Positions 39,207 to 49,407 of a stretch of DNA of 64,000 nt are shown piece by piece; position 1 is the stretch's first letter; each line of letters starts with the position of its first letter. A program made the position numbers and the translations under genes. A model generated the notes under the pieces. That model saw nothing but the letters and a program-made list of their open reading frames with translations, was not told the origin of the DNA and made no database searches. The DNA is from Flectonema sp. DT1601 (Eukaryota; Euglenozoa; Diplonemea; Diplonemida; Diplonemidae). The stretch is taken from contig OZ025786.1 in assembly GCA_964019425.1 (NCBI GenBank), positions 868,001 to 932,000 of the forward strand. Reading direction: 5' to 3'.

Positions 39207-39387
39207 AGATAAGTAAATTATAACTCATGATGGCTCACAAGGTCACGTTTTGTTTTGCTTTTTTTTTTTTTTTCTTTTTCTTTTTTTTTTTTTTTTTTTC
39301 CTCCCCATTTCTTTTTAACCCCTGAGTAGTATAGTATGCTCGTTCGCAGTGTTCCCTGGGCACGCATTGGTTCTTTTCTTTTGCTCA

Positions 39388-39388
<1 letters not shown>

Positions 39389-39436
<48 letters not shown>

Positions 39437-39586
39437 AGGTGAGAGGCAAGTATGGCAGGAGAGCAAACCCTCGGAACCAGCGATCCTTATGTTACATGAG
39501 TGTGCGCTAAAAAGATAAACTGCAACACAAGTTTTGGGCCGGTTTTCTAGGTCCTACCATATCTGTCGCCGAAGCGAAGAAAAGAA
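39389..39586 (-). repeat. Short poly(A)-tailed repeat, copy 3
   Basis: Minus-oriented copy with a long poly(A) (plus-strand T run 39389-39430). It shares the GGATCGCTGGTTCCGAGGG core and the RTCGCC..GCGAAGAAAAG end with copy 2. It lies 245 bases downstream of the stop codon of the GC-rich deubiquitinase/viroplasmin gene, so it could be that transcript's 3' end rather than an independent insertion. Confidence 0.65.
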
Positions 39587-39830
39587 AAAGGAAAAAAAAA
39601 CAATATTTGTGGTTGTGTTTGCGCTGATGGTTGCACTCCCCCTTCCAGCGTGTTTTTTCTTTCTTCTTACATTTACATACAGTTTACATACAACTCTGTC
39701 TTCCTTTTCACTCTTCTTTTTTTTTTTTTTTTTCATTTTTCTTTTAACATGTTTGCTTCTTTACATTTTTTACAAGTTCACTTCTTTACATTTAATTTTT
39801 TCCGTTCATTCACTTTCCGTTTCATGCTTC

Positions 39831-42806
39831 TCACATGGCATCGTTTTTCGATCGCGATCCCCGTGATTTCCTTTTCCTCTTCTCTTTCCCACGCCGCGAT
39901 CTCTCCAACAATCCGCAGCATTCAGCGTAGTCACACTTCACGCACATGACTACCCGCGTTCCCTTCGCGATCCGCTCTCCACACCTATCACACCATCCCT
40001 TCGTCGGGTGTTTCACCGGATTCTTGATCGCTGCTTGCGGTATCTCCTTTCCGCACCCACACATCCCTACTGGGGGGCGGTCTTCTTGTGTCGGTGGGGA
40101 GCAGATCGAGCTCGAGTCTGACGTCATCTTGTCTGAGTCATGGTCCATGGTAGGCTCCGTGGTGGTTTCAGGCACAATATTTTTCTCGTGTGTGCTTGTT
40201 ACCGCCTGTGAGACTTCCTTACCGTTCTCCTCCTTCCACTTTAACAATCTCCTCCCGACTTTTTCCTCACCTCTCACCCATCGGTAGGCCTCTTCGCTGG
40301 CTTCGGGGGGCAGGCGCTCCAGCCTCAGCGTTGATCCAAGTCGATGCGCCATTCTCTGCGAGACCTCGATGTATCGTCGGTGTGACTCTACTGAGTGCTC
40401 GAGTGAGCCGTACGCCACTATTTCCTTCACTGCGTCTCCGTAACTTAGCAGCTGCGCCATCCCGATCCCTAACGCCTTACCCTCGCGGTTCGGCGAGCAT
40501 TCCTTGAGGGGGAATCTCCACATGTGGATCACTTCACCGCCACTTACAACACACGTTCTCGTCTCCCTCTGTGTTGCTGCGTAGAACAGCTCATAGATGG
40601 GCTTTTCAGAGTGCCATTCTATTAGCTCGATCTTCGCCCTCTTCTTCGAATCTCTAAAAGCCGCTTCCGGTTCCGACTGTCCTCGCACTCCCTCCTCAGG
40701 CTCATGGATCGCACTTGGGCGCCATCCTATTCGGGGCTCACGTCCATGGTGGGGATCTGCCGATCCTTCCTTCGGCTCCTCGACTGGTTCCGCTGGCTTC
40801 GGTTTCTGTTCTACCTCTGTTTCGCCTGTCATCACTTGGCACACCCACTGGTAAGCTGTGTGCTTTACTTCGACAGGTAGGTCCGCCAGCCTCAACACTA
40901 GTCCTCGTGCCCTTACCACGCTACTTATCGCCCCGAATTTCTCCCACCGTTCTCTCGTCCACTGTTCCAAGGGTGCGTACGCTTGCACTTCCACGGGTCC
41001 CTCCAGGAGGCCCTTCCCTGTGACCCATTCCAGTGCCAATTCTAGTGCGGCCAGCATGGGGTCTTTTTCCTCTCCTGTGGTCTCATGCCACTTCTTCATC
41101 ACTGGTCCTCCGCCACTCCGCACCAGGCACGCCCTTCCGGTTTTGCCTAAGAAAAGGTACACAGCTGGATGTGGTGGTGTTGGCTGCGTTAACCCTTTCG
41201 TGGCTCTGTGCTCTTCGACGTACTCCCGTGCTCTCCTGTCCGTGCAAAGCTTCTTCACCTTCCCACCTGGACAGCGTAGCACTTGCAGTGAGGCTTCACT
41301 CCATGTGCTGTACGTTCCTGGACGCCGTCCACACGGGACCGCGTACCGCCGATTTCTGCGTGGGCCTTTTACTGGCTTGTCTGCTGTCTTATACTCTGGG
41401 TCAGTGCTTCTCAGGAAAGCCTCCGCCTCCTCTCCATTATTGAAGCCCTGATAAACAGCGCAAGAGAGTCCCTTCGTCTGTTTCTCGGCCTCTGCCCAGC
41501 TATTCACGATGGTAGTGCGTCCCCTTCCCTTCGAGATAGCATAGAGCTTGAACTTGCTCTCCATTCGCGTCGCCGGTTGACTCCTCTGGCCTTTCGTTGT
41601 GTGTGCTCGTATTGTGACACGCGTGGCGTTCTTCTTCTCGCACCGACCTAGTGTCTTCACCGTCCTTAGCAGGTTCGGTGGGTTTTGGGTCCGTGTTGAT
41701 TGTGGTACTTCACACTGTGTCCGTGACTTTTGCGTTCCAGGCCGTATGAGCATTTCACTGTTCACTTGCCTATAATCCCTTCCTTCCATTCCGTGCTGCT
41801 CTGGGGGCGTTACCCTGACCACCTGTGGAGCTAGTCGTGGCATCATCGGAACTTCATTTGCGCAGAACATCTCCTTTGTAGCTTGTCTTCGCAGGAAAAG
41901 CACGTAAGGGACAGACGACAGCACCTCTCGCCAGCTTGTTGCTCGCTCCACCTCATCGTCCTGGTACCTCCAGCCGCCCGGTGATAGGGTGAAAGACGTG
42001 TAGTGACCCGATCCCAGACACCCCTGATGGACCACCACAGCGGACACCCTATAGTCGGCCTGTATCTTGCTGTTCCGCATCGACACTTGTTCTCCCAGCG
42101 CCATTTTCGTGGCATTCTCGTTCACAATGCATACGATCATCGTTTCCGGCGCCTCCATCAAGATCCTGCGCTCCTGCAAAGACCCCGTACCGCACAGTCC
42201 GCACACGTAGTCCTGTGGTATCGTCGTCGACTCCAGTGCCGACTGTAGGTCCCATCCCCGCAGTATCAGGCCGCAGTCCAGCTCGATTGATTGGCTCCCT
42301 CCGCCACAGCATATGCACGTGCGTTCTACTGCCACCATGCATGTGAAAGCGTTTGCTAAGAGGTCGCCTGGTCTTGCTCTTTCCTGCAGGTCCGACACTA
42401 TGTGTAGTAGGGCTCCGTGGGCGTCCTGTTGTCCTCTTCCCATCCATTCTCTTGTGATCCTCGTTATCTCTCCTTGCGACCCACCTCCCTGCACCAGTGC
42501 TAGTGCGCACACTGTGCACCTCGTCCCGCATACGTGAGGGGTGTTCCGTGCCCGCTGGAAATCCACATGCGACCCCTTCAGTAGTGCCTGCAAGGTGGCG
42601 TTCAGGTAACACGAGTCTCCGAGGTTCGTCAGGCCCTCCATCCAGGTGGTCCGCGTCTGGATATTCGTCCCACCCCCTTGGCTCTGCGGTTCGGTGACGT
42701 CCGGGCCTCTGCTACCAAGACACGGGGCCGCTGGCGCTACCCGCGTGCAGAAAAGGTTTGATTCCGGTTCACAGTCCTCCATGAGTATATCACCCCCTTC
42801 ATCCAT
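39831..42806 (-). CDS. Ubiquitin-specific protease fused to viroplasmin and RNase-H-like modules
   Basis: A 991-residue intronless ORF, markedly GC-rich against AT-rich neighbours. Residues about 55-310 form a USP (C19) domain: Cys box GLTNLGDSCYLNATLQALL (Cys66), zinc-finger pairs CICC and CGLC, and His box GSGHYTSF (His268) with YQDDEV and YVLFLRRQ. Residues about 418-466 (KLYAISKGRGRT..NSWAEAEKQTKGLSCAVYQGF) and 486-530 (RRYAVPCGRRPGTYSTWSEA) match the caulimovirus-viroplasmin/RNase H1 hybrid-binding module. Two further segments (about 545-665 and 730-850) share a pattern like an RNase H fold with no clear catalytic acids. A zinc ribbon (CGCGKEI...CDRCGERI..CVKCDYAECC) and a basic tail end it. 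It may belong to a mobile element or be transferred. The host role is unknown. Confidence 0.75.
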   Translation of the reverse strand: MDEGGDILMEDCEPESNLFCTRVAPAAPCLGSRGPDVTEPQSQGGGTNIQTRTTWMEGLTNLGDSCYLNATLQALLKGSHVDFQRARNTPHVCGTRCTVCALALVQGGGSQGEITRITREWMGRGQQDAHGALLHIVSDLQERARPGDLLANAFTCMVAVERTCICCGGGSQSIELDCGLILRGWDLQSALESTTIPQDYVCGLCGTGSLQERRILMEAPETMIVCIVNENATKMALGEQVSMRNSKIQADYRVSAVVVHQGCLGSGHYTSFTLSPGGWRYQDDEVERATSWREVLSSVPYVLFLRRQATKEMFCANEVPMMPRLAPQVVRVTPPEQHGMEGRDYRQVNSEMLIRPGTQKSRTQCEVPQSTRTQNPPNLLRTVKTLGRCEKKNATRVTIRAHTTKGQRSQPATRMESKFKLYAISKGRGRTTIVNSWAEAEKQTKGLSCAVYQGFNNGEEAEAFLRSTDPEYKTADKPVKGPRRNRRYAVPCGRRPGTYSTWSEASLQVLRCPGGKVKKLCTDRRAREYVEEHRATKGLTQPTPPHPAVYLFLGKTGRACLVRSGGGPVMKKWHETTGEEKDPMLAALELALEWVTGKGLLEGPVEVQAYAPLEQWTRERWEKFGAISSVVRARGLVLRLADLPVEVKHTAYQWVCQVMTGETEVEQKPKPAEPVEEPKEGSADPHHGREPRIGWRPSAIHEPEEGVRGQSEPEAAFRDSKKRAKIELIEWHSEKPIYELFYAATQRETRTCVVSGGEVIHMWRFPLKECSPNREGKALGIGMAQLLSYGDAVKEIVAYGSLEHSVESHRRYIEVSQRMAHRLGSTLRLERLPPEASEEAYRWVRGEEKVGRRLLKWKEENGKEVSQAVTSTHEKNIVPETTTEPTMDHDSDKMTSDSSSICSPPTQEDRPPVGMCGCGKEIPQAAIKNPVKHPTKGWCDRCGERIAKGTRVVMCVKCDYAECCGLLERSRRGKEKRKRKSRGSRSKNDAM

Positions 42807-42910
42807 TCCATACGCTAGCGGTTTTTTTCCCTTTCACTTTTTTTCACATGTTCCTTCTTCCTAGTCGTCGTCTTCTTCGTTACCTGAGCATGACCGTGTT
42901 AGGCTCCCTG
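42807..42910. other. Spacer between old LINE end and the USP gene
   Basis: About 100 bases holding the short A-rich leader of the USP/viroplasmin gene. No extra feature is recognised. Confidence 0.4.
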
Positions 42911-43498
42911 TTTTTTTTGTGTGCACCACGACCCGTGAGTCTGTGATGCTGATTGCGCTGTTAGGCGCGGTTGTTCTTTTTCTTTCTTTCTTTCTTACTT
43001 TCTTTGTTTTGGGGGTTGGGGGTGGGGATCCCGTAGGCTTCGTATCTCCTTTCTTTGTTTTGATAACTTAAAACTAATACTACAGAATAAATTGTCCACT
43101 TGGACGACTTCAGATGTGTTGCAATGATGCCTTCAATGTTGATATTCGAAATGTCGATGTTTTAATAATACTACCGTCCTAATAGTTGTGCCAGTCTGTC
43201 TAAGGTTGTGACAAAACCAGTCATCTGCTGTTGATTCGCAGGTAAGTAGCAGTCCTCCAGTTGGCATGCTTCCTCTCCCTTGTCGTTCATCATGTGACTG
43301 ATGTATTTTTCCCTCAAGGTTTCTATACACCAATGTTCGCATATAAATAATACATGATGTGCTGTCGCCTTTCCAAGTTTACAGAAAAAGCACAGCTCGT
43401 TCAGTCCTTTGATTATCAGAGATCTGCAATGTCCCACTCTAAAGCGTGACATCAGTACTTCCTCTGGTCGTGTTAGAGCTTCGATGTACGGAGGGTGT
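42911..43498 (-). mobile_element. Older 5'-truncated LINE copy, 3' part
   Basis: On the minus strand this encodes the C-terminal end of a LINE ORF2 (HPPYIEALTRPEEVLMSRF, CFFCKLGKATAHHVLFICEHWC, ending RLAQLLGR at 43171). It is clearly related to, but diverged from, the full-length element next door. Its 3' UTR shares GATACGAAGCCTACGGG and AACCGCGCCTAACAGCGCAA with that element and ends in an 8-A tail at 42911-42918. Its 5' continuation (PGEVRHPP) is split off to 49421-49442 by the younger LINE insertion. It is a truncated, dead copy. Confidence 0.85.
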
Positions 43499-43724
43499 TT
43501 TTTTTTTTTTTTTTGTGTGCACTGCAGGTTCCTTCGACCTGCTTTGCTGTTTGCGCTGTTAGGCGCGGTTGTTCTTTCTTTCTTCTGTAAACTTTCTTTT
43601 TGTGGGGATTGGGGATGGGATGGGGGGTTCCCGTAGGCTTCGTATCTTCTTTGTTTTCTTTGTTTATCAATTACTAAAGAGTTCAGTTTACTTCCTCATT
43701 TGGTCTAAGAACCGCATCTTTAAA

Positions 43725-46700
43725 TTATGGATTTCCAGGTCTTCCGAGTATTTCAGCTATTTGGTCCAGTACCACTACAAAGTTGGACATGCTGCGTTGA
43801 TTCTCCTTTAAGAAGCAGTCCTCTACTTTACTCACTACTTCACCAGTTTCGGTATTAATCATGCTGTGTATGTACAATGATCTCATCTTTTGGATACACC
43901 AGTGGTTGCACTTGAAAAGCACATGATGCGGTGTTGCAGTATCTCCATGACAGAAGATGCACTGTTCGTTTATTCCTTTTAGTTTAAGAGATCTACAGTG
44001 TCCAACTCTGAAGCGGGACATTAGGACTTCTTGTGGTCTCGTCAGTTCTTCTACAAAAGGTGGATGCCTCTGTTCGCCGGCTCCAATCCACTCCTCTCGT
44101 TTTCTTCTCTTGTGAAAAGTCATAAGGGTTCCCATATCCAGTCTAGTAACTAAACTCTCGAGTACCACACTGTCATCTGGAGGTTTCTTTATCGTACCTG
44201 CAGCGTGTTTTGCCACCTTGTCTGCTATTTCATTATACAGCACATCCATATGTGCTGGGACATACTGCATGTTAATATTAACACCTCTGTGTTCCAGTTT
44301 CAGTGCTAACTTCCAGATTGATGCGTTTGTAGCAGATTTCTGTTCTTCAGGTCCTCGCTCAAGTGCCTGTATTAGCGACATTGAGTCAGTTAGAATATGC
44401 GTCTTTGTTGTGGGAAGTATTCCTTCGGATGCCTTTTTGTTTTCCAGGAGTATCCTCATCGCTTGTTCCACGGCTATCTGTTCAGTTCTGTAGGAGCTTC
44501 CTGCTACAGGTATTCTGAATCCGGTCATGCTAACTTCCTTACCCTTCACTATTATCACAGATGCTCCTGACTTAGTCATGTACGTCTTCGTCCTATGTCT
44601 AATAGACCCATCTGTGTACACCTTCACGTCTTCAATTGGTAGACCGGCTTCTTTGTCTTTTGCCTCTTCTTTTCCAAAACAGTAGTTGAATTCCATTGCA
44701 TTAGTTACCTTCCATGATCGCATCTTATAGTGCTTTGGATTGATTTCCGAGTGATACGAGCTTCTGTGTTTGTCGAGTCCCGGGATCCCCGACACATATT
44801 CATCCCAAACTATGCGACCCCAAGCTGTTTTTGGTGGGTAGTTTAGGCCTCCCTCCGTCATTGTGAGGCTACAAGCTGGTAGGTGGGGACTTAATTTGAA
44901 TTCTTCATAGGCCCTACACATCTTGTAGCGTATGTGTTCTTGTAATTTCGGCATATCTGCTTCATGGTACAAGTTCCTCAGTCTGGTGCTTGGCAGACAT
45001 CCCGTTACCTGTCTAGCGGCTCTGTTTATTAAGATGTTTAGCCTCTCAAGACTGACGTCACCTCTCTTTGGCAGCAGCCAGGCAAAACTTTCAACCCCAT
45101 AGAGCACTCTCGCCATTACAACGGTCACCAGAACACAGATGAGGGTTCTCTTCCTGCATCCCATCCTGGAGAGTCTTAGCAGGAGCCCCAGTCCTCTGGA
45201 GGCTGCCGTCATCATCTTTCGCATGTGAGTTTTGAAGTCGAGGTTTTTGTCGTACAGAACTCCCAAGTATCTAACTACATCCGTTTCATGTAGTTTGTCC
45301 ACCACCGAAAATGCAAAAGCCTTGAGACCAGATCCAGTTCCTTGTAGCATCCTCAGGATGTCTCCTCTGGTGCGAACCTTTTGCAGTTGTGAGCATTTAC
45401 TAGGTTCCATCTGCATGTCTACCAATACAGTTTCTGTCGTCGGTAATTTTCGTTTTATTTTATGCTGCGGAACCACATAGAAATGTGTTATCGCCTTTTT
45501 AGAATTGCCTATAGTAGTTGAGTCCTGATTATTTAGCATTTTTCGGATGGCCTCTGCTGTTGTGACGACATATTTGAAGGTGTGCCCCTCCGGGTATAGC
45601 ACTTGTGGAGACTTATTTTCTTGGCTATCGGTATCCGGCCTCACATGTATGAACTCTGTTTTACCCGGGCTCTTGTTTATACAAATGTGGGATGCTGCGG
45701 CCCAATTTGAGAAGATGCGTACTGCTGTGTTAGCTTTGTCCTCCAGTCCTTTAACATCTGGAGATGTCATCACGAGCCCAACATCATCTGCAAAGACTGC
45801 TGGTTTATACCTATTCAATTCTCGTATAAGGCTTTCGATGTATATCGAGAATAGCTGTGGTCCTAGGACACTTCCTTGGGGTACTCCAACTTGTATGTGT
45901 TTGAATGTTCCCTTTTCGCCGTTTACTCTGGTTGTGATCTTTCTCCCAGTCAAATAGCTCTGGACCCATCTTGTGTATTTCGCCGGTATCCCAACTTCAG
46001 ACATCCTCTTCAGTAGAATTTTCGGTTGGACGGCATCGAATGCCTTCTGCAGGTCAAACGTCATTAACATCGATTCCCTACCTCGGTACCTTCCATCTAG
46101 TAGTCTCTCTGTTATCATGCAGAGATTTTCTACGGCACTGCGCCCTCTTTTATATGCGGCTTGCCGCGCACTCATTCTGTCCCCAAGTAAATGATGCATC
46201 CTTTCTGCCATCATCTTCTCAAACAACTTGCTTATTGCTGACGTCAATGTTATTGGTCGGTAAGAGAGTACACGTTTCTTGTCTTTTCCCGATTTTAAGA
46301 TTGGAACTACTATCCCATACTTCCAAGATCTCGGAACCGCCGACTTTTCCCAAGTCATGTTGAACAGCCGTAAGAGTTGCACCATAAATGTTTCTGGGAG
46401 TTTCTTTAACATAGTGTTCCACACCCCATCCGGTCCAGGTGCTTTCTTGTCTTTTAATTTCTTGAGCTGTCGCTTTAGTTCTCTCATTGTGAATTCTTCA
46501 TTGCCTTCGTCCCCTGGTTTGTTCTCAAATACCAAGGAGGGCACTTCGTCGTCTACCAGATTGAATTGTGTCGCGTATGCCGTGGTAAATATGTCTGCCA
46601 TTTCTTTTGGATCAGTTGTTGTACTGCCTTCATGTTCTAATTCGCTAATGTTATTATCAACAATGCCCCCTTCAAGTTGCTTTACTTTTCTGAAAGCCCA

Positions 46701-47690
46701 TTGGTAGTCCATCCCAGTCATGTCACATTCGATGATGTTTCTTTTAATTTTTCTGATGCCTTCCGCAATGGCATCCTTGTCAACTTTGTCCTGGTTGGGT
46801 TCATCAAGCAGTCTTTCTATTTCTGGATCCCTCACTGAGAAGGTGGTTTGCGTCCTTTTCTTATAGCCCGGTATGGTTTGTTTCGCAGCCTTCAGAATTT
46901 CTACAGAGATCCTTGTTGCAAGTTTTTGCACTGTTTCAATATTCTTTAACTTCGTTGCCGCCGTCGTTAAAACCTCCGAGTATGCATGCCACTTTGCACA
47001 CTTCCATTTCCATTGCCACATCTCGTTCGATTGTGGTTTGGTTTTCGTCAAGTGTATGTTTTCAATCTTTACACTTATTGGAAGATGGTCGCTACTCCAT
47101 CCATTTAGCAGTCCTATGTTTGCCATCATTGAATTATCCAGAGCAATAATATCTGGGGAGGATGAGCTCAATGGTCTCGTTATCTGCTGGGGCTCGTTTA
47201 ATACTTCCATGGCAGCTTCTAATGACCAATTATAGAAGCTTGTTCCTGCTGAATTCGTCTTTCCTTTTGACCAGATCTCATGATGTCCGTTGATATCGCC
47301 TGCTACCAGTGTTCCTGGCTCTGTTGGTAACTTCCATGTGGTTGCCGTTACGTTAGGCGGGTGATATACATTGTGTATTTTTAATGGCGGTGTTGATCGC
47401 AATTCTACAGTTAGTATCTCAGTTTGGTCGTATGAGATGTCGGGGAGTTTAGTCACATAATTTTTAATATCCATTCTGACAAGTATGGCCAGACCTCGGT
47501 ATCCTACCTTCAGAAGGCTGTCTCTTCGAATTATAATATAACCATCTATATTCAGAAATTTTCCGTAATTGAGCCATGTTTCTTGTAGTAGAACAATTTC
47601 TGGCTTGTGCTCTCTTAACGATCGATTTAATTGGAAGAAGTTTTCATTTTGTAGTATCGATCTTATGTTATTGGACCAAATCTCAATCAT
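43725..47690 (-). CDS. LINE ORF2: endonuclease, reverse transcriptase, RNase H, zinc knuckle
   Basis: A 1321-residue ORF. Residues 1-215 form an APE-type endonuclease (LLQETWL, AGDINGHHEIW, SSDHLPISV). The RT spans about 420-700 with PGPDGVWNTMLKKLP, YRPITLTSAISKLFEKM, motif A FDLQKAFDAV, motif B GVPQGSVLGPQLFSIYI and motif C AVFADDVGLVM. The RNase H near 1055-1190 has VKVYTDGSI, a Glu in RTEQIAVEQAM, LTDSMSLIQAL and YVPAHMDVLYNEIADKVAKH. The end has CIFCHGDTATPHHVLFKCNHWC. All catalytic residues I can place are present. ORF2 nicks target DNA and copies element RNA in place. Translation probably re-initiates at the ATGATTGA overlap with ORF1. Confidence 0.95.
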   Translation of the reverse strand: MIEIWSNNIRSILQNENFFQLNRSLREHKPEIVLLQETWLNYGKFLNIDGYIIIRRDSLLKVGYRGLAILVRMDIKNYVTKLPDISYDQTEILTVELRSTPPLKIHNVYHPPNVTATTWKLPTEPGTLVAGDINGHHEIWSKGKTNSAGTSFYNWSLEAAMEVLNEPQQITRPLSSSSPDIIALDNSMMANIGLLNGWSSDHLPISVKIENIHLTKTKPQSNEMWQWKWKCAKWHAYSEVLTTAATKLKNIETVQKLATRISVEILKAAKQTIPGYKKRTQTTFSVRDPEIERLLDEPNQDKVDKDAIAEGIRKIKRNIIECDMTGMDYQWAFRKVKQLEGGIVDNNISELEHEGSTTTDPKEMADIFTTAYATQFNLVDDEVPSLVFENKPGDEGNEEFTMRELKRQLKKLKDKKAPGPDGVWNTMLKKLPETFMVQLLRLFNMTWEKSAVPRSWKYGIVVPILKSGKDKKRVLSYRPITLTSAISKLFEKMMAERMHHLLGDRMSARQAAYKRGRSAVENLCMITERLLDGRYRGRESMLMTFDLQKAFDAVQPKILLKRMSEVGIPAKYTRWVQSYLTGRKITTRVNGEKGTFKHIQVGVPQGSVLGPQLFSIYIESLIRELNRYKPAVFADDVGLVMTSPDVKGLEDKANTAVRIFSNWAAASHICINKSPGKTEFIHVRPDTDSQENKSPQVLYPEGHTFKYVVTTAEAIRKMLNNQDSTTIGNSKKAITHFYVVPQHKIKRKLPTTETVLVDMQMEPSKCSQLQKVRTRGDILRMLQGTGSGLKAFAFSVVDKLHETDVVRYLGVLYDKNLDFKTHMRKMMTAASRGLGLLLRLSRMGCRKRTLICVLVTVVMARVLYGVESFAWLLPKRGDVSLERLNILINRAARQVTGCLPSTRLRNLYHEADMPKLQEHIRYKMCRAYEEFKLSPHLPACSLTMTEGGLNYPPKTAWGRIVWDEYVSGIPGLDKHRSSYHSEINPKHYKMRSWKVTNAMEFNYCFGKEEAKDKEAGLPIEDVKVYTDGSIRHRTKTYMTKSGASVIIVKGKEVSMTGFRIPVAGSSYRTEQIAVEQAMRILLENKKASEGILPTTKTHILTDSMSLIQALERGPEEQKSATNASIWKLALKLEHRGVNINMQYVPAHMDVLYNEIADKVAKHAAGTIKKPPDDSVVLESLVTRLDMGTLMTFHKRRKREEWIGAGEQRHPPFVEELTRPQEVLMSRFRVGHCRSLKLKGINEQCIFCHGDTATPHHVLFKCNHWCIQKMRSLYIHSMINTETGEVVSKVEDCFLKENQRSMSNFVVVLDQIAEILGRPGNP

Positions 47691-49407
47691 TTTGACAGTG
47701 GTTTTGGTTTGCTGTTACTTGGTGGGTAGTTCCGCTTAGCCCTACCTTGGCTTCTATCTTGTTGACGGCGGTTGCAATTTGAGATATTGCATTCAACATT
47801 TGTTGATAATTTTTAACAATCATTTCTTCATTTTTCTTTGTCGCATTGGTCAGTCCTTCAATTATCTGCGTCATTTTTGACATCGTTTCATCCAATCTAG
47901 TTTGCAAGTCAGCTACCTCAGTTTGTAATTTTGCTAGCGTCTCGTCAGTTCTTTCCTTCATAGTCTTGAGACCATCTTCTACTTTCTTCAGTTCTTGCGT
48001 TTTTCCCTGCGATGGGGGCAGTTTATTTTCTTGTTGTTGGGGCTGCTTGTTTCCTTGCAGTGTCTTTTTAGTTGCTTCCGCATAAGATATTTTCGCATCT
48101 CGATACTTTTGTACGGCTGGTTTTGGTTGTTTTTGGTCTTCTGGCAGCTCCATTTTCTCAATAGACATCAGGGTCTCACCACATTGTAAGAACTGGCTTT
48201 TCGGACTTTTATCGAGGGCGACCAAGAAGTCGCCTTTCTCCATGCGAATAAATTTAGAATTTAATCCCGCTTCCAAGAGCATTCCCTGGAGCCGGTTCGA
48301 CCACCTGTACTGTGCACCACTGATACGGTACAGTCCAGCACCGTAGACTTGCGCAGCGAATTTCCCGGCACCCTTCCGTACTTTCTCTACGTTTGCAGAG
48401 GCACTCACCCTTATCCCTATCTTCCCATAGTTGGTAGTCAGCCCCATGCACATGTCTTGTTGTGCCTTCAGGACTCCCATGGCTTCCTCATTCGAAGTTT
48501 TCCTGTCAAGCCATACTGTTTCATAGACATGCTTGGTCAGGCCCTCTATCGATTTTATCCTGAAGTAAACTTTGTTACTCCCTGAGTTGTGCATCAGTGC
48601 GATTGCTGCCTTTTCATCATTTGGTAGGACTGTGACTTCACTAAAATCCCCCTTTCCAACTATCCGGAATGTCCTTGTGTCGACCCGTCCCTGATCACCA
48701 ACCACTGCCTTGATTTTTGCAGTAAGCGATGCTGGGTTTCTGATAGCATCTCCTCCTAACTCCTTTGCTGTAGCCCACGCGATGAGTTCGTGAGTGATCG
48801 GTGGCTTTATGTTTGTTGCCACTATTAGTGTTGGGGTGTAGGTTGCTCCGGTAAAAGTCACAAACCACCATGATCTTATTCTTAGTCCCACTGCCATCTG
48901 GACAGGTGTTTGAATCTGTTGGGATGCTGTCGCGTATTTTAATGCTAACTCCGTTGGCGGTTTGGTGAAGACCAGGGTTAGTCTCTTCGTTTTCGTAGCT
49001 GTCTTGTAGAATTCCTCTCCAAGTTTAGAGGCTTGTTGGGACAGTACTAATGATAAGCCGTCTGTTGAGCTGTTGATTCCGTCTTCCATCTTTATAATTT
49101 TTGATGGTTTACATCCGAAATGCTCTGGCTTCAGAGTTGGAGGATTTGTTTCCGGTTTCGGACCAGCCGTTTGGCTTGCTTCTTTTGTTTGTGGTGCTTC
49201 CACTTCCATCGCTTCTCCCTCTGATACTTCTGGTGATCCTCCCATCACCATGTCTTCGTCTCCTTCTTGCTGTTTTTGTGTCCTCTCTTCTTCTTCCCGG
49301 ATTTCATTCTTGGCTTGTTCCCTCATTTTCTTCGCCTCTTTCCTTTCTCTTTCTCTCCTTTCCGCAGCCCTTCTATCTTGCGGACGCATTGCTTTCTTAC
49401 CAGCCAT
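47683..49407 (-). CDS. LINE ORF1: RNA-binding/coiled-coil protein
   Basis: A 574-residue ORF preceding and overlapping ORF2. The N-terminus is highly charged (RRAAERRERERKEAKKMREQ), then an acidic Pro-rich segment. A globular middle of about 120-420 residues follows with no CCHC knuckles that I can see, and a C-terminal coiled coil sits at about 480-560 (LKKVEDGLKTMKERTDETLA, LQTEVADLQTRLDETMSKM). Its position makes it the nucleic-acid chaperone of the element by analogy with other LINEs. The sequence itself shows no family signature I know. Intact, no internal stops. Confidence 0.85.
   Translation of the reverse strand: MAGKKAMRPQDRRAAERRERERKEAKKMREQAKNEIREEEERTQKQQEGDEDMVMGGSPEVSEGEAMEVEAPQTKEASQTAGPKPETNPPTLKPEHFGCKPSKIIKMEDGINSSTDGLSLVLSQQASKLGEEFYKTATKTKRLTLVFTKPPTELALKYATASQQIQTPVQMAVGLRIRSWWFVTFTGATYTPTLIVATNIKPPITHELIAWATAKELGGDAIRNPASLTAKIKAVVGDQGRVDTRTFRIVGKGDFSEVTVLPNDEKAAIALMHNSGSNKVYFRIKSIEGLTKHVYETVWLDRKTSNEEAMGVLKAQQDMCMGLTTNYGKIGIRVSASANVEKVRKGAGKFAAQVYGAGLYRISGAQYRWSNRLQGMLLEAGLNSKFIRMEKGDFLVALDKSPKSQFLQCGETLMSIEKMELPEDQKQPKPAVQKYRDAKISYAEATKKTLQGNKQPQQQENKLPPSQGKTQELKKVEDGLKTMKERTDETLAKLQTEVADLQTRLDETMSKMTQIIEGLTNATKKNEEMIVKNYQQMLNAISQIATAVNKIEAKVGLSGTTHQVTANQNHCQND

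Noticed and set aside
39002-39220. Target duplication around repeat copy 2 (AAGTAAAATT / AAGTAAATTA)
   Set aside because: The match is imperfect and is separated from the T run by about ten bases, so it could be chance.
40190-42864. Many plus-strand ORFs over the USP/viroplasmin gene
   Set aside because: High GC lowers stop frequency in all frames. None shows a domain, while the minus frame has clear USP and zinc-finger motifs.
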